64,000 nt of DNA from Plasmopara viticola (Eukaryota > Oomycota > Peronosporomycetes > Peronosporales > Peronosporaceae): contig MBPM02000003.1 of NCBI GenBank assembly GCA_001695595.3, positions 2,108,001 to 2,172,000 of the forward strand, written 5' to 3'. Of the stretch, positions 47,288 through 58,616 are shown piece after piece; positions within the stretch are counted from its first letter, which is position 1; every line of letters starts with the position of its first letter. The translations under genes were made by a program, and so were the position numbers. The notes beneath the pieces are model-generated. The model ran no database searches. It was not told where the DNA came from and saw nothing but the letters and a program-made list of their open reading frames with translations.

Positions 47288-49743
47288 ATAATCTGCTGCT
47301 GAGGAAGCAACATTTCCACTGCGTTGGAATGTTAAAGTGGTGAATATATTACCTCAAACATGTTTGGCGTCTTGTTCATTTGTAGTACTAGAGTATTGCA
47401 TATGGTGTTTGCCTACAGTCTGTGTTAATTTGCATTGTCATGACGTATTTTATTTGTTAACCTCTTGTATTTTTCAAGCTTTTGAAAATCGATAGATAGT
47501 AAGAGGTTTGTTTACATATGAACATAGCGCATAAAAAATTAGTCAGGATCCGAAATAAATCAAATATTGTAAAGCTTTCCTCCCTTTGCCGCTTCATGCA
47601 GCTTAAGTGCTCTCATATTGAATACAGGGCTCAAATGTGTAGATCTCATCTGTAATTGAACACTTACTGCGGTGTTGATGACGACGAAATTCATGATTAT
47701 GGTTTAGGGCCGCTCAAAGATTGCGAAATGGTCGAATACCTCCTGCTAATGACAGCATAAAGAGGGCTGTTTCAATTTTGGTTTTAATAATAATCTTCCC
47801 TACTAAGCTCGCTAAATTTCCGGCAGTGTCATTTGCTGAAGAAGGTATTCAGCTAAATTTGCGTTATTTTACAAAGTAGAGCTATCTTTTACCCTGATCC
47901 TTCATCATTAAAGCAACGCACTAATCCTCCATCATCAAAGCACGCAACGTTAGATGCACAGACAATCGCTAATGTTTTTTTCGGTAGCTTGGCGACGAGA
48001 AAGCTCGAGACCAAGTCGCCATAGCTTACTTTATCCAGGCGATGCTAAGCATGAGCTTACCACCGAAGTTTCGTCAATTAGACTTCCATCAAGCTCTTAA
48101 AAGCGAACTTGCCGTTGCACTTCGCTTTCTTGTTGCACGCAGAACAAGCCGAGGTCTGCCCACAGGAGTTTTACATTACATAAGAACGCGTCAATCTCAT
48201 TCTGGCTTAAAGTGTCTGCTCCTCATTCGTACTTTGCTGGTGAGACTGCTAGCAGCACATGTCGAGGCACTTATCTACTTTTTGTCAAAGTGCGTGGACG
48301 GCGACATATTGCCCGTGCAGCTGTCGAAAATGCTTGACGCTTGTTAGTGGAAATTCACGTCGCTGCAGTGGCGGCCACGTATGGGCACGAAGCCTTAAAC
48401 CAAAAAATGACTTTACGTTGACCAACAAGCGTGTCGGTACACCTCCAATCTGGTCTCGTTTTGAGCAATCACCGACTTCTTTTGCTTGAATTTTCTACAA
48501 TGTGCTTTGATTGGGTCAGGGGCTTAAAGCATTTCATGATTCCGCTAGTTTTTCGTTGTATGTCTTGCTGTACCCAAAAGTCTGCTTGCGAGTACTGTTT
48601 GAGAAGAAGCTTAAATGGTGGACACGGTGCTTGCACTTTCCTTACTATATTTTAGATCCTAGTGAATGCGGCTGAAGATTGGTGGCAATTATCATTCTGT
48701 AACGGCCGCCCTAAACGACAAAGAGTCCGTTATTTTCCGCTGTAATTTACCATTTTTCACTGAAAGGGCGCGCCGATGGTAATCTCACTTGGCAACAAAC
48801 AGACGAGAAGCTCTACAATTCCGCGAGGCGGGGTTCGTTAAATGTCGTGCAGAAAATAATTATAACGCGAGCTCGATGTAAATGAGCGAGTATTGACTGT
48901 ATTCCTTCATAAGCGGCTTTTGACTCGCGCTGCCCCAAGATTATATATAGACAAGCGCCGTTAGCGTTAAGTGAGATTAGTCGAATGACTACTTTTTATA
49001 GTCGTTTATGTGATTATATGGCTCCCAATGACACGATCACATAAATTTGTCACGGAGAATGCATGCATTTCCTCATGCAGTGTGACACAAATGAAACCCT
49101 GTTTTACCAGGGGGAATGGCATGCAAGGTAAGGCTTCTTCATTTATTGTATTGTATTGTATTACGTTATCGCGTTGCCAAGTTATGCACGTGCTAGGCTC
49201 TATGGCTAGTCCACGGCATAGAGTGGTGTCCGCATACGTCGGGTCTCATTCGGCGGGCAGTGCAGCCAGCACCGAGGCCGTGAGGGTCTTCCATTATTTT
49301 GTGTAATTCTGACTTGGTAAGAGCCCAGGTGGCGCCCTAGTGCTGGAGACCGTCGCGTCGAGGGTGAAACTCGTTAGAGACCTGCAGATGCCCGAGAGCA
49401 CCTGCCCGAAGCACGCGAGCATTTAGCCCCCGCGCTTGGAAGGAGGGCGTCACCCCAACCTTTTCCGAAAACTTCTTCATTTAATGCCGAATAAATAAAG
49501 TTTTTAGTGGAAAGGGGCTTAAATGCGTTGTCCAGCAATTCTTATTTGAATTGGCCCAAAAACCTATGGCCTGACATATAAAATAAGAGAGGTCTTCGCA
49601 GGAATGTTCAGTGAACGGCTATGCGACGAGACCATTGCGCAGTCTTCACATTCACCAATACCGAGCATATTAGATTTGACAGGTGAAAATACCTCTGGTC
49701 AGAGCCAATAGTGTCGCCAATCATTCGTCCACCGTTTCGCATC
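47288..49743. other. Intergenic interval carrying one SINE-like insertion
   Basis: Between CCT4 and KRI1. Frames at 48042-48347, 48259-48489 and 48431-48655 (+) overlap in different frames and resemble nothing known; they may be a decayed element. The SINE-like element at 49146-49471 is described separately. No RNA gene was recognised. Confidence 0.5.
49134..49483 (-). mobile_element. SINE-like retroelement, copy 1, with 12-bp target-site duplication
   Basis: The element body is 49146-49471 (326 bases). It is bracketed by perfect direct repeats CTTCTTCATTTA at 49134-49145 and 49472-49483. The left edge is a short (TTGTA)n tract, which on the minus strand is a 3' (TACAA)n tail, so the element reads right to left. 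It has no coding capacity. Tail type, length and a 12-base variable duplication are those of a short non-LTR retroelement mobilised by a LINE. I could not identify convincing Pol III A and B boxes, so it could instead be the 3' end of a LINE. A second copy lies at 55280-55604. Confidence 0.88.
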
Positions 49744-51735
49744 ATGGGTTCCTCCTCTCCTTCGAGGCGAGAACCAAGTGGTACCCATCACAATGACGAC
49801 GATCTTCTCGTGGTGAAATCGTCATCAACACCTGCACGCTCGTCCACCTCCACGAGTTTACCAATGCAGCTCAAAGTGAATCAAAAGTTCGCTCGAGTCT
49901 ACGAAGAGCGGAAACGCAAGGAGGAGCTCGCGGCGTTAGAGAAGCGTGGTTTCAACACGGAAGATGACGAATCATCCTCCGAGACCGAGGACGAGGATGG
50001 CGAGGAGCTCACGAAGGAGCTGGACGCAGACATTCACAAGACCCTTCAGCTCATTCGCAAGAAGGATCCAGCCATCTACGATTCTTCAATCGCTTTCTTC
50101 AAGAAAGTCGAACCCGCGAGCGACAGTGATGACGACGAGAAGCAAACGAGGAAATTTCAAAAATCAAGCTCAACGCCGTTGTATTACAAGGATCTCGTGC
50201 GTCAGCAAGCAATCGCGGGTGACGTCAGTGGAAGCGAAGAGGAAGAAGAGGACGCACCTGTGCGAACGTACCAAGAAGAGCAGGATCAAGTGAAGGAGGA
50301 TTTATTGGCAGTGCTTGCGGAGAACGAGCACGAAGACGAAGGACACGGAGAGGGACTGTTTACGGTTCGAAAGAAAAGGGAAGGAGAAGAGAGACAGGAG
50401 GAAGAGGAGGCGTTGGCGTTTGCCTCCAAGCACAGCACGAAGCTGAAGCAAGACGAGATGGATCCCGACAAGTTTCTCGAGCATTATCTGAGTGGTGAAG
50501 GCTGGAAAGACAAAACGGTGCACGTCCCACACTACGACGACATTGTAAAGGAGGATGAAGAAGACGCTGAGGCATTGGAGAAAGCCGAGGACTTTGAACA
50601 CGCATACAATTTTCGTTTTGAAGAGCAAGGGAGCCGTGTGATCCAGACGCATGCGCGTCGGATTGAGGACACGATGCGTCGAGAAGACGACTCGCGCAAG
50701 CGTAAACGGGCTGAGCGGAAGGAACGGAAGGCTCTGGAGCGGCAGAAGAAGGAAGAGGAGTTGCGTCGGTTGAAAAATCTCAAGCAAAGAGAGGTGGAGC
50801 GTAAGCTGAAGCGAGTTGCACGGCTTATGGGTGAAGCGCACGGCACGGCTGGTCTCAAGCCAGAAGATTTGGAAGGGGACTTTGATCCCGAAGAATATGA
50901 CAAGCGAATGCAGACCGTCTTTGATGATCAGTACTATGACGAGGATGACGAGATGGACGACAAGGCTACGTGGGATGAGCAGGAAGATAAGGAATTGTTT
51001 GGTGCGTTCCCTGTCGATACGGACGAGGAGATGGAGAAGAGAGGTGAGGAAGTGCAGGAAGTGGACGACGATGAAGAAGCACGGGAAGGGGAAGCAACGA
51101 CGAAACACTTGACGGTCGAGGAGATGGAGCGTGAGAAACAAAAGTACTTGGATGAACTCTACGGCTTGGATTATGAAGATTTGATTGGCGATATGAAGTG
51201 TAGGTTCAAGTACCGCCGAGTAGCGACGAATGACTTTGGGCTGACGGTGGACGAGGTCATGGCTGCGGACGACAAGGAACTCAAGCAGCTCGTATCTCTG
51301 AAACGAATGGCACCGTATGCCGATACGGAGTACAATGTCGATCGCAAGCGGTTAAAAAGCCTCAAGAAGAGCATTCGGCAAGTCCAGCAAGAGAATAGGC
51401 GACGCAAGAAGAAACCAAAAGTTGGGGAAGGTGTTGAAGCACAGGAGAGCACCGTGTCAAAGAAGAAGCGAAAGCGAAACAAGAGCAAGACGGCCGAGCG
51501 TGAAGAGAACGAGGCGGGACCCACGGTAGTCGCGAGTGACGTGAAACAAACGAGCGAGAACACGAAAGAGGAGGTTGCAAAGGAAAAGGTTGGCAATGAA
51601 CCGAGTAAGAGGAAGCGTCGAAGCAAGAAGAAGAGTGGCGAGAAGAATATGTACGCACACACTGGTCTCCCGCCTTCTCGACTTGAGTCGTACAAACTGC
51701 TCAAGGCTCGAAAAGGAGCACACGGATCGTCTTAG
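49744..51735 (+). CDS. KRI1: KRI1 homologue, 40S ribosome assembly factor
   Basis: Kri1 is a nucleolar protein required for 18S rRNA maturation and interacts with Krr1. Single exon of 663 residues from ATG 49744; the frame extends 33 bases further to a GTG, which is not a likely start. The start of the Kri1 domain is seen in LKVNQKFARVYEERKRKEEL. Long acidic/lysine tracts follow (EEEEEDAPVRTYQEEQ; ERKERKALERQKKEEELRR). The C-terminal Kri1-like domain reads YLDELYGLDYEDLIGDMKCR, FKYRRVATNDFGL and AADDKELKQLVSLKRMAPYA. The end is a basic nucleolar-type tail (KRKRRSKKKSGEKN). Antisense frames of up to 279 codons across it are compositional shadows. Converges with the FYVE gene. Confidence 0.92.
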   Translation: MGSSSPSRREPSGTHHNDDDLLVVKSSSTPARSSTSTSLPMQLKVNQKFARVYEERKRKEELAALEKRGFNTEDDESSSETEDEDGEELTKELDADIHKTLQLIRKKDPAIYDSSIAFFKKVEPASDSDDDEKQTRKFQKSSSTPLYYKDLVRQQAIAGDVSGSEEEEEDAPVRTYQEEQDQVKEDLLAVLAENEHEDEGHGEGLFTVRKKREGEERQEEEEALAFASKHSTKLKQDEMDPDKFLEHYLSGEGWKDKTVHVPHYDDIVKEDEEDAEALEKAEDFEHAYNFRFEEQGSRVIQTHARRIEDTMRREDDSRKRKRAERKERKALERQKKEEELRRLKNLKQREVERKLKRVARLMGEAHGTAGLKPEDLEGDFDPEEYDKRMQTVFDDQYYDEDDEMDDKATWDEQEDKELFGAFPVDTDEEMEKRGEEVQEVDDDEEAREGEATTKHLTVEEMEREKQKYLDELYGLDYEDLIGDMKCRFKYRRVATNDFGLTVDEVMAADDKELKQLVSLKRMAPYADTEYNVDRKRLKSLKKSIRQVQQENRRRKKKPKVGEGVEAQESTVSKKKRKRNKSKTAEREENEAGPTVVASDVKQTSENTKEEVAKEKVGNEPSKRKRRSKKKSGEKNMYAHTGLPPSRLESYKLLKARKGAHGSS

Positions 51736-51938
51736 CGAGCACATTGTCAACGGGTAGCTATCGTGTAGAGGATGCACGTAAAAATTGGTCAAATAGTTTA
51801 CCACCTTTATGAATTCCTAAATTAACAGCAACAAAAGCCCCTCGATCGGGAGCACGGTTTGGCAGCCAGCGATTCACTGCCATACAAAGACCTAATAAAA
51901 GTACCGACACGCTTCGCGCGGGTCACTTTACTATCGTT

Positions 51939-53969
51939 TCAAAACGCCACTTCCTTGGTATTTGCTGCTCCTGGCGCGCTTACTTGTTCCTCTATTGGTT
52001 CCGGCACAGTGCCACCACTTGTCCGGACGCTGGGACCAGTCGAATGCGTGGCTTTAAACTCGATCAAATCTTCTTGGTATTCGTTCGACTGCATATACTG
52101 CGTCACGGTCTCGCCCAAGACATTGAGCACCTCCACTTGCTTGTGGTCAATATTGTCCCGCGCGTACCGATCCGCAACACACAAGTCGCCCACGACTTCG
52201 CCATTCACCAACAAGGGGATCCCGACAAAAAACTGCAACTTGGCGGTAAAGCGTTTTTCGCCGGAAATGCGTTTATCCGAGCTCACGTCCAGCACAATAC
52301 AAGGTTTGCCCCGCGTTGCCAATCGTCGAAACGTCGGGAGACTTCGCGGCAATCCGGGGGCAGGTTTGCCGTCGTAATACCGCACGAGCTCGAAATCTTC
52401 CGTCCGAATGCCCGCCATTGGACACGTCAACGTCTCCATGGCCAGCATGCAAATTTCTTCCATATCTTCATTGAAATAATGAATCCGACGATCGACCGTC
52501 GTCTTCCTACTCGTGGCCATACTAGCATTCGACGCCGTTCGACCCATAGTCCCGATCGGCCGCCCTTCAAATCCCGTTCCGCGGCCTTGGCTTGAGATAG
52601 ACGTCGTCAATTTCCGAAACGACGACGGACTGCGACTCCTGTCCTCACTCATGTGCGTCGTCGCGTCAAAATCATTCAGCGTCAAGACAGAACTTTTCGA
52701 GTATTGCATGGGCGGGAGCGTCGATGAAGCCGGGTCGTCGTGGGGGGGACTATGGGATTCCACTGAAGTGAGGGAACTCGCACTGCCAATACTCGTACCA
52801 TTCCCCATCCCGTTCGTCCCCGGCACCATCACACCGTTTCCCTTCATGTCCACGTCCGTGTCCGTGCTCGGTTTTCGCATCATAGAGTTGGCAAACCCAC
52901 CCATCATCGTCGCACCAAAATTCACCGCCACGTTGTTTCCCGTGGCCAAACACGCCTTGCACACGCGCGTCTTGACCGCCACGTCCTGTTCGCCTTTAAC
53001 CATTTTGAACACGGTACACGCGGAACACACGACTTCGCCACACACGCGACAGTGATGCCGTCGTTTTAACATGCCAAACGATTGGACGCACAAGGAACAG
53101 TTTGTACGCTGGGCATCGTGGACCCACTCCTGTCGTTGGGCCAGCGCTGCAGGAGCAAAGAGCACTTGTTGCACGGCCTTTTGCATCCCCGTGAGATCGC
53201 CTGCGAGGCGCAAGGACGTCAAGCGGACGCCCGCCGACACACTCTCGCCACCGCGTGCTTTTCGCATGGCAAACGTCAACGTGACGGTGCACAGACTCGG
53301 ATCGTCGGGCGTCTGTTGCACAACGTACGAACTGGGCTCAAAGACCGTCAAACTGTACGCGTCCGACTTGCCACGGATACCGTACCGTGCACCGGCCCCG
53401 TCGTACGACTCAAACTTGAGGACACCGACCGTCCCGTGCACGGGATGGCTTGGACACAGCACGCAATACTCGCGGAGACAAAATTCTTTCGACCGCCCGA
53501 GCGTTTTCGGCGACGAGAAAATGAGCCACTTCAACGTCATGGACTCACTCGAAGCGCTCGATGGCCCCGCGTCGGCCTCGGCGTGGTGGACGTACAAAAC
53601 TTCGCCGTCCACGAAATTCCGTGGGTGCAAGAGTTTTTGAAAATGCTTGAGCCGCGCATTGGTCACTGCGCGGAGACACTCGAGCACGTCGGGGACGGCA
53701 CCGGCGACTTTGGTCACGGCACGAACCGAGTACGAGAGCCGTTCACTGTTCTTGGCATGTAAATACACGGTCGCATTGTCCTTGCGATTCTCCAGGGCCC
53801 AGACACTCATGTCCGACGCACTGCGTACAATTTCGTCGACATCCGACCGCTCAGAGAGGTACAGCGCATCGAGATCGACGTCGGCGGGCCACTGGGAGGC
53901 CATGGTAGGGCCACGAGTGTACTCGGGCGACCCAAGTGTGCCATTATGGTTGGCCCCTTCCCCGCTCAT
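51939..53969 (-). CDS. START-like / FYVE zinc finger / GAF domain protein
   Basis: Single exon, 676 residues, ATG at 53969. The first 275 residues have the look of a START-like lipid-binding domain (VWALENRKDNATVYLHAKN; SMTLKWLIFSSPKTLGRSKE). A FYVE finger follows at residues 288-342: NCSLCVQSFGMLKRRHHCRVCG with the RRHHCR-type phosphoinositide motif, then CSACTVFK and TRVCKACL, giving eight zinc-binding cysteines/histidine. FYVE domains bind PI3P on endosomes. After a disordered linker a GAF-type domain occupies about 490-635 (CIVLDVSSDKRISG, FFVGIPLLVNGEVVGDLCV). This START-like/FYVE/GAF order is a frequent oomycete architecture; its ligand is not known. Convergent with KRI1 (203 bases between stops). 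Base composition is noticeably GC-richer than neighbours. Confidence 0.85.
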   Translation of the reverse strand: MSGEGANHNGTLGSPEYTRGPTMASQWPADVDLDALYLSERSDVDEIVRSASDMSVWALENRKDNATVYLHAKNSERLSYSVRAVTKVAGAVPDVLECLRAVTNARLKHFQKLLHPRNFVDGEVLYVHHAEADAGPSSASSESMTLKWLIFSSPKTLGRSKEFCLREYCVLCPSHPVHGTVGVLKFESYDGAGARYGIRGKSDAYSLTVFEPSSYVVQQTPDDPSLCTVTLTFAMRKARGGESVSAGVRLTSLRLAGDLTGMQKAVQQVLFAPAALAQRQEWVHDAQRTNCSLCVQSFGMLKRRHHCRVCGEVVCSACTVFKMVKGEQDVAVKTRVCKACLATGNNVAVNFGATMMGGFANSMMRKPSTDTDVDMKGNGVMVPGTNGMGNGTSIGSASSLTSVESHSPPHDDPASSTLPPMQYSKSSVLTLNDFDATTHMSEDRSRSPSSFRKLTTSISSQGRGTGFEGRPIGTMGRTASNASMATSRKTTVDRRIHYFNEDMEEICMLAMETLTCPMAGIRTEDFELVRYYDGKPAPGLPRSLPTFRRLATRGKPCIVLDVSSDKRISGEKRFTAKLQFFVGIPLLVNGEVVGDLCVADRYARDNIDHKQVEVLNVLGETVTQYMQSNEYQEDLIEFKATHSTGPSVRTSGGTVPEPIEEQVSAPGAANTKEVAF

Positions 53970-54628
53970 TGATTTCGGAGAACCTCGTTAGACGGCGACG
54001 ACGCGACCTGGAAATCGGTCGATTGTGTACGTACAGAGGAGAGGAGGAAGAGTGTTGGTCGTACAAATCAGGACGAAGACAGGGTCGGAAGGGGTGTGCT
54101 CGTGCCTTCTTGGACGCAAGGCTTGGTGAAGTACTGAAGTAGCGATTGTCGTTCGGACGCGGCATTCCCCCCTTCGCAGCGGCTATGTTTGTTGCTTAAA
54201 AGAACACGCGGACTGGACGGATGTTTTGTTTTCGACCAATTGGAACGCGGCATGTGCGCAAAATCAGCCAGCGTTGGAGCATGTGTCCTGTCGGTGCGAT
54301 AACGAACGTTACATGTGGCCTTGTTCACGTAACGGGCCTTGTGTCCTGTCGGTTTAAGCACAAGAGAGAACAGCAATAGGCACTGAATTCCAATTGTAAA
54401 GTTTATACAGGCAACCAAGGATACGATCATCGCTGGCTATTCGATACAATCGTCAAACCGGCTGGAGTTTGCTGTCAAAAAGAGGTGCTTCTTCGGATCC
54501 AGTGACAGCAGGCAGTGGCTGCACTAATAGTGGACTTGAAGCGCAAAGCAACGTGGTACCCCCCATTCACTGGCGCGAAAGTCAAAACATGGAGAGCTGC
54601 ATAGCGCATCAAGTCCACAAGCTCCTTT

Positions 54629-54660
54629 ACAAAATAAGGGCTATCAAGTCCTTATTTTGT
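54629..54660. repeat. Perfect hairpin, 11-base arms
   Basis: ACAAAATAAGG at 54629-54639 and its reverse complement at 54650-54660 enclose a 10-base loop. AT-rich and short; no function assigned. Confidence 0.45.
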
Positions 54661-55267
54661 TTTGCTTTTTTAAATACGAGAATAATGACATTTCCTTGTA
54701 CAAGGTCTTCCTTCACCTTAGTCTGTTTCATATTAGATTATTGACACCTATTATCAAGATATCTGTTGTCATTTATGGACTCTTACTACATGCAGCGCAA
54801 ATCTGTGACTGCAACAACACTATGCGTTGCTGCACTTTCTATCTTTGAGTCAAGTATAGCTATAGGAGCCGTAGTATCGTACCGGTACTATGTAGCGTGT
54901 CTATTGGAATATAGAGCAACATAGGAAAAAAATGTAACGGACTCCTAACCCTTAGCTGTAATATGAAGACTCAAAATCAAGTAGAAATTGCATTTATACA
55001 TCTGTAAAATCAATATGTGCATTCCTGTGCCTGTCCTTTGAAATCGTACTTGGATGTGTCAGAGTGAATTTCGAACTCGGCTAGAATAATGAAATTCAAA
55101 AGTCCGTAATCCTTACTTTTTGTTTTTGCTATCAGAATTAGTCAATGAAGATATTCGCTAGCGTCAATTAGCGAACATGTTCTCCTTCCTTTTGAAGACA
55201 CTATTCATCTTTTGTCCATTTTTAAGGATGGAAAAGGGTTAACCGTCATTACTTGCTATAATGCATT

Positions 55268-55616
55268 TCAGACATATATTATATTGTATTGTATTACGTT
55301 ATCGCGTTGCCAAGTTATGCACGTGCTAGGCTCTATGGCTAGTCCACGGCATAGAGTGGTGTCCGCATACGTCGGGTCTCGTTCGGCGGGCAGTGCAGCC
55401 AGCACCGAGGCCGTGAGGGTCTTCCATTATTTTGTGTGATTCTGACTTGGTAAGAGCCCAGGTGGCGCCCTAGTGCTGGAGACCGTCGCGTCGAGAGTGA
55501 GACTCGTTAGAGACCTGCAGATGCCCGAGAGCACCTGCCCGAAGCGCGCGAGCATTTAGCCCCCGCGCTTGGAAGGAGGGCGTCACCCCAACCTTTTCCG
55601 AAAATCAGACATATAT
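55268..55616 (-). mobile_element. SINE-like retroelement, copy 2, with 12-bp target-site duplication
   Basis: Body 55280-55604 (325 bases), flanked by perfect direct repeats TCAGACATATAT at 55268-55279 and 55605-55616. The duplication differs from that of copy 1, so the two are independent insertions and not a segmental duplication. Aligned by eye to copy 1, the bodies differ at only about five internal positions plus the length of the (TTGTA)n tract, about 98% identity. The orientation is the same as copy 1. Confidence 0.88.
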
Positions 55617-56204
55617 ATATATCTAAAATAAATAATTAAATAGATCAGTATGCTGAGTACGTCACTGCCCTACGGCCAGACTTTGTAAAAAGTCGCACTT
55701 GACAGTCGTATGCCTCCCTGTCAACAAAGTAGATCAGATTACCATCTAGTGCTACGCATCTAGACGTAAGAGATACCGCGCGAATACAAGAACTATGACC
55801 ATGGTGGAACCCTGAATCGGTCAAACTGCAATTAAAACATTTTTTTTTTTCTTCTTCGAGTGACATTTTTATCGTGCCTCCAACTTAACAAATTAGTTTT
55901 TGTTTGATTACTTTCACGCGCAAAACGCGTACTATTTTTTTTCATGGGTTTGGTAGGCGTTCAAATGCCTTCTATAATCTGCTTCGTCAATGAGTAAGTA
56001 CAAGTATACTGATTGCGGCAGCAATTCGTGTATACCATCATACACGACCATTCTGCCTAGCAACATAAATATTATTAGGCTCGGACAGAAACCTTTTATC
56101 GTACTTTACTCCTAATTGTTATAAAGCACGACCCCCTTATCCGAAACTTTTAAAATTTTCGATAGTCACCCCCTGCCTTGCCATTGACTCGTAATGGACG
56201 CCGT

Positions 56205-58496
56205 TTAAGAGAGAATACAATGGCATCCGGCCACACGAATCAAATGGGATCCCGCGTCTTCTGCAACGAATGCAACTTGACTAGGAAGGGTGACGCGAAT
56301 TTTACCTGTGAGGAAACCTGCCCCTTTACCGTTTAAGTAAACAGGAACCTCAAATGGTACGAAACGTGGTCGGCTTTGGCAAAAGGTCGCCAAAGACAAG
56401 GAGGCAACCCCTTTGAAAATCCACCTCTTGTCAGGATATCATTGTCAAAAAATAATTGCAGCTGCAAACACTTACCCATCAAGTCGTCTTTTGACGTCGC
56501 GTCATGATCCATTACAACAAGCGTCAAATGAACGCCTTTCACGTCGTGGTCGTTATCGCTCAATACGTGAAGCTTCGGGACTTGATCATCTCGCCACCTA
56601 TTTTCCCGAGTTGCATCATCAATTTAGCATGCAATGCAACATTGTAAATAATTGTCGAAACGGCAACACTTACATGGGGAAGCACGTCTTCGCGATCGTG
56701 CTTGTACTTGGATGGCTTCCATTGATGTCCAAGTGCAAGCAATTGCTTGGAACCGAGTAAAACTTAACGTATGGGTCACTAAGCCCAGCTAAATCCAGTC
56801 CGGCGAGGTTTTTTCCGGAGAGCTCAGCGAATTCCACGAGTGTCGATTTCTCGATTGAAGTCAAGTGGAGTTGAGGGGTTTGTTCGACTTGAAACGCAGC
56901 CGCAATAGGTTTATGATCACTCGTCGCAATCGATTCATAGCAAGAAAATTGCAATAGCTGGAGATTGTTACGGAATCCCGGCAGCGATTTATACAAGACA
57001 CGGTCGCAATAAGAGGGTACACGCTCCAACTAATCACCAACACATCAGTACCCACGGGTGCTTGCTAGCGAGATAAAGCTACGGAACGCACCAAGTACTC
57101 GTCGAGACTATGTCGAACGCGCTTGAACGTCGGTGGAAATAAAGCCGGTGGTAGTTCCCATCCCGAAAGCACCTTCTTGCCGTCAACTTGATGCTTGAGC
57201 TGATCGTTTTGATTCATTGTCGTCCACTTCTTGGCTCGTACCAAAGTCATGACCTCTGCACAATGGATTTCATGCGTGCGTGGACGAGGTGTCGAGTAGT
57301 TGAGATCTACGCGGTAATTTAGATCCCCAAACCAGAAACAGTGATCAAACTGGTGATCGATCGACACATTCTTTTGTCCAAAGTGAGCGCCGAGGATAGT
57401 GGCGCACTACAGCGAGTCACCATGAGCATCCCTGTATCAGCAATCAAGACTGTTAAAAGAAGCACGTACATCACTGTTGCGTTTATCGAGGAACTTTTGG
57501 TCTTGATGCGCAGCCAAATGGCAGCTAGCGAAGCAGAGCGACGTATTCTGAACGACACACTTGAAGAGAAGACCACCCTACATGAACGAACGAAAGTCAG
57601 CTCAAGTGCATCTCAAACCAAAGGCCTTTTCAAAAGCAACGACAAAAGCAACACCTTGTTGCCAATGACGCTTCCTAACCCCGTCGGCACGCCCAGCTTT
57701 TCAACACCACACACATTGTTGCGTTCGTGCACATAGACGTACAAGCGCATTTCCATCAACTCGACTTTGCCAGCCAAGACGTAGCTGTCACCCAGATGGA
57801 GGTACATCTGCTTGCTAAACGGATAATCCAAGGCATCGCCCAATGGGTCGCGTAGATTGTTGCTCAACTTGCGCACGATTTTCGTCATCTTGCGCATGGA
57901 TTTTTTCGTCCGCGATCGCTTGACAATGACGTCCACCGACTTCGTTGCACCATTTCCTCCATCCAGCGCTTTGCTTCCAGCCTCACATTTACCCTCGCTA
58001 TCCACATCCTCCTCGTCCTCTTCATCGTCGACATCGTCCCCTTCCAAGTCATAGCATCCACCATTGTTGAGCGTTGCCAAGTCTTTCTCGCCTTGCTCCT
58101 CGCCCTTTTCGCAAGTCGAGGGCCAGCTATTCGGAACCAAATTCTCGGACACGCGGTCGCTTTTGTACGTACTTTCTTGCAATCCTAAAGCAATGACGTC
58201 AAAGTCCCCACCACCTTCTGGTATCCAGTCGTGCAAGAGCTTGGAATCACTAGGTGGCATGGTATTCCCCACGTTCCAAGACGCAACGAGAATCTTTAGT
58301 GGCGACCGCCTGCTCATCGTATGGCTTCGAGTCTCCTGAGAAAGTGCCATCTGCGACGGCGTACGGTCATGCTCGATGTGTCCTGCTTTTTCGTAAATCT
58401 ACAAGAGAAGGATTTTTGAAATAGAGTTTCAATCGACAGGATCTCGCGCTTCATTCGTACCTCGAGCTGCACGTCTTTCACTTGGACGCGCGACAT
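56205..58496 (-). CDS. Inositol polyphosphate 5-phosphatase with C-terminal C2 domain
   Basis: Seven exons, all in phase: 58496-58461, 58398-57655, 57577-57470, 57406-57092, 57029-56674, 56597-56476 and 56410-56205, giving 628 residues. Catalytic motifs of the 5-phosphatase fold appear in order: ILVASWNVGN, VIALGLQES (Mg-binding glutamate), GLGSVIGNKGGLLFKC, SCHLAAHQDQKFLDKR, FWFGDLNYRVD, RVPSYCDRVL and SDHKPIAAAF with the catalytic-site aspartate and histidine. An acidic insert (DDVDDEEDEEDVDSE) lies between the first two. The last 170 residues form a C2 domain: LAGLDLAGLSDPYVKFY, TIAKTCFPMWRDDQVPKL, LTLVVMDHDATSKDDLMG. The enzyme should remove the 5-phosphate from phosphoinositides or soluble inositol phosphates; the C2 domain suggests membrane attachment. 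It follows the kinesin gene in tandem, 120 bases after that gene's stop. Confidence 0.92.
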
Positions 58497-58616
58497 TCGT
58501 GTCGTGGCAGGAAAAGAATAACACCATCGAAAGCCTCGACCTATAAGTAGCGCTTCTAATTATATGGTAAATAGCTAGGCTCAAGAAAAGAACGGACTCT
58601 GTGTGTGTGCTATGAT

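Larger units (their letters stand above)
53970..56204. other. Intergenic interval carrying the second SINE-like insertion
   Basis: Upstream region of the START-like/FYVE/GAF gene, then 3' flank of the 5-phosphatase gene. Short frames at 54068-54430 (-) and 55645-55866 (-) show no family resemblance. Contains the small hairpin at 54629-54660 and the SINE-like copy at 55280-55604. Confidence 0.5.

Noticed and set aside
49010..49306. Open frame sharing its C-terminus with the frame at 55212-55439
   Set aside because: The shared part is the SINE-like repeat itself; the similarity reflects the repeat, not a protein family.
49711..49743. Longer KRI1 N-terminus
   Set aside because: Begins with GTG; the first ATG is 49744.
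50302..51141. 279-codon minus-strand frame
   Set aside because: Antisense shadow of the lysine/glutamate-rich KRI1 gene, giving a leucine/serine/phenylalanine-rich translation.
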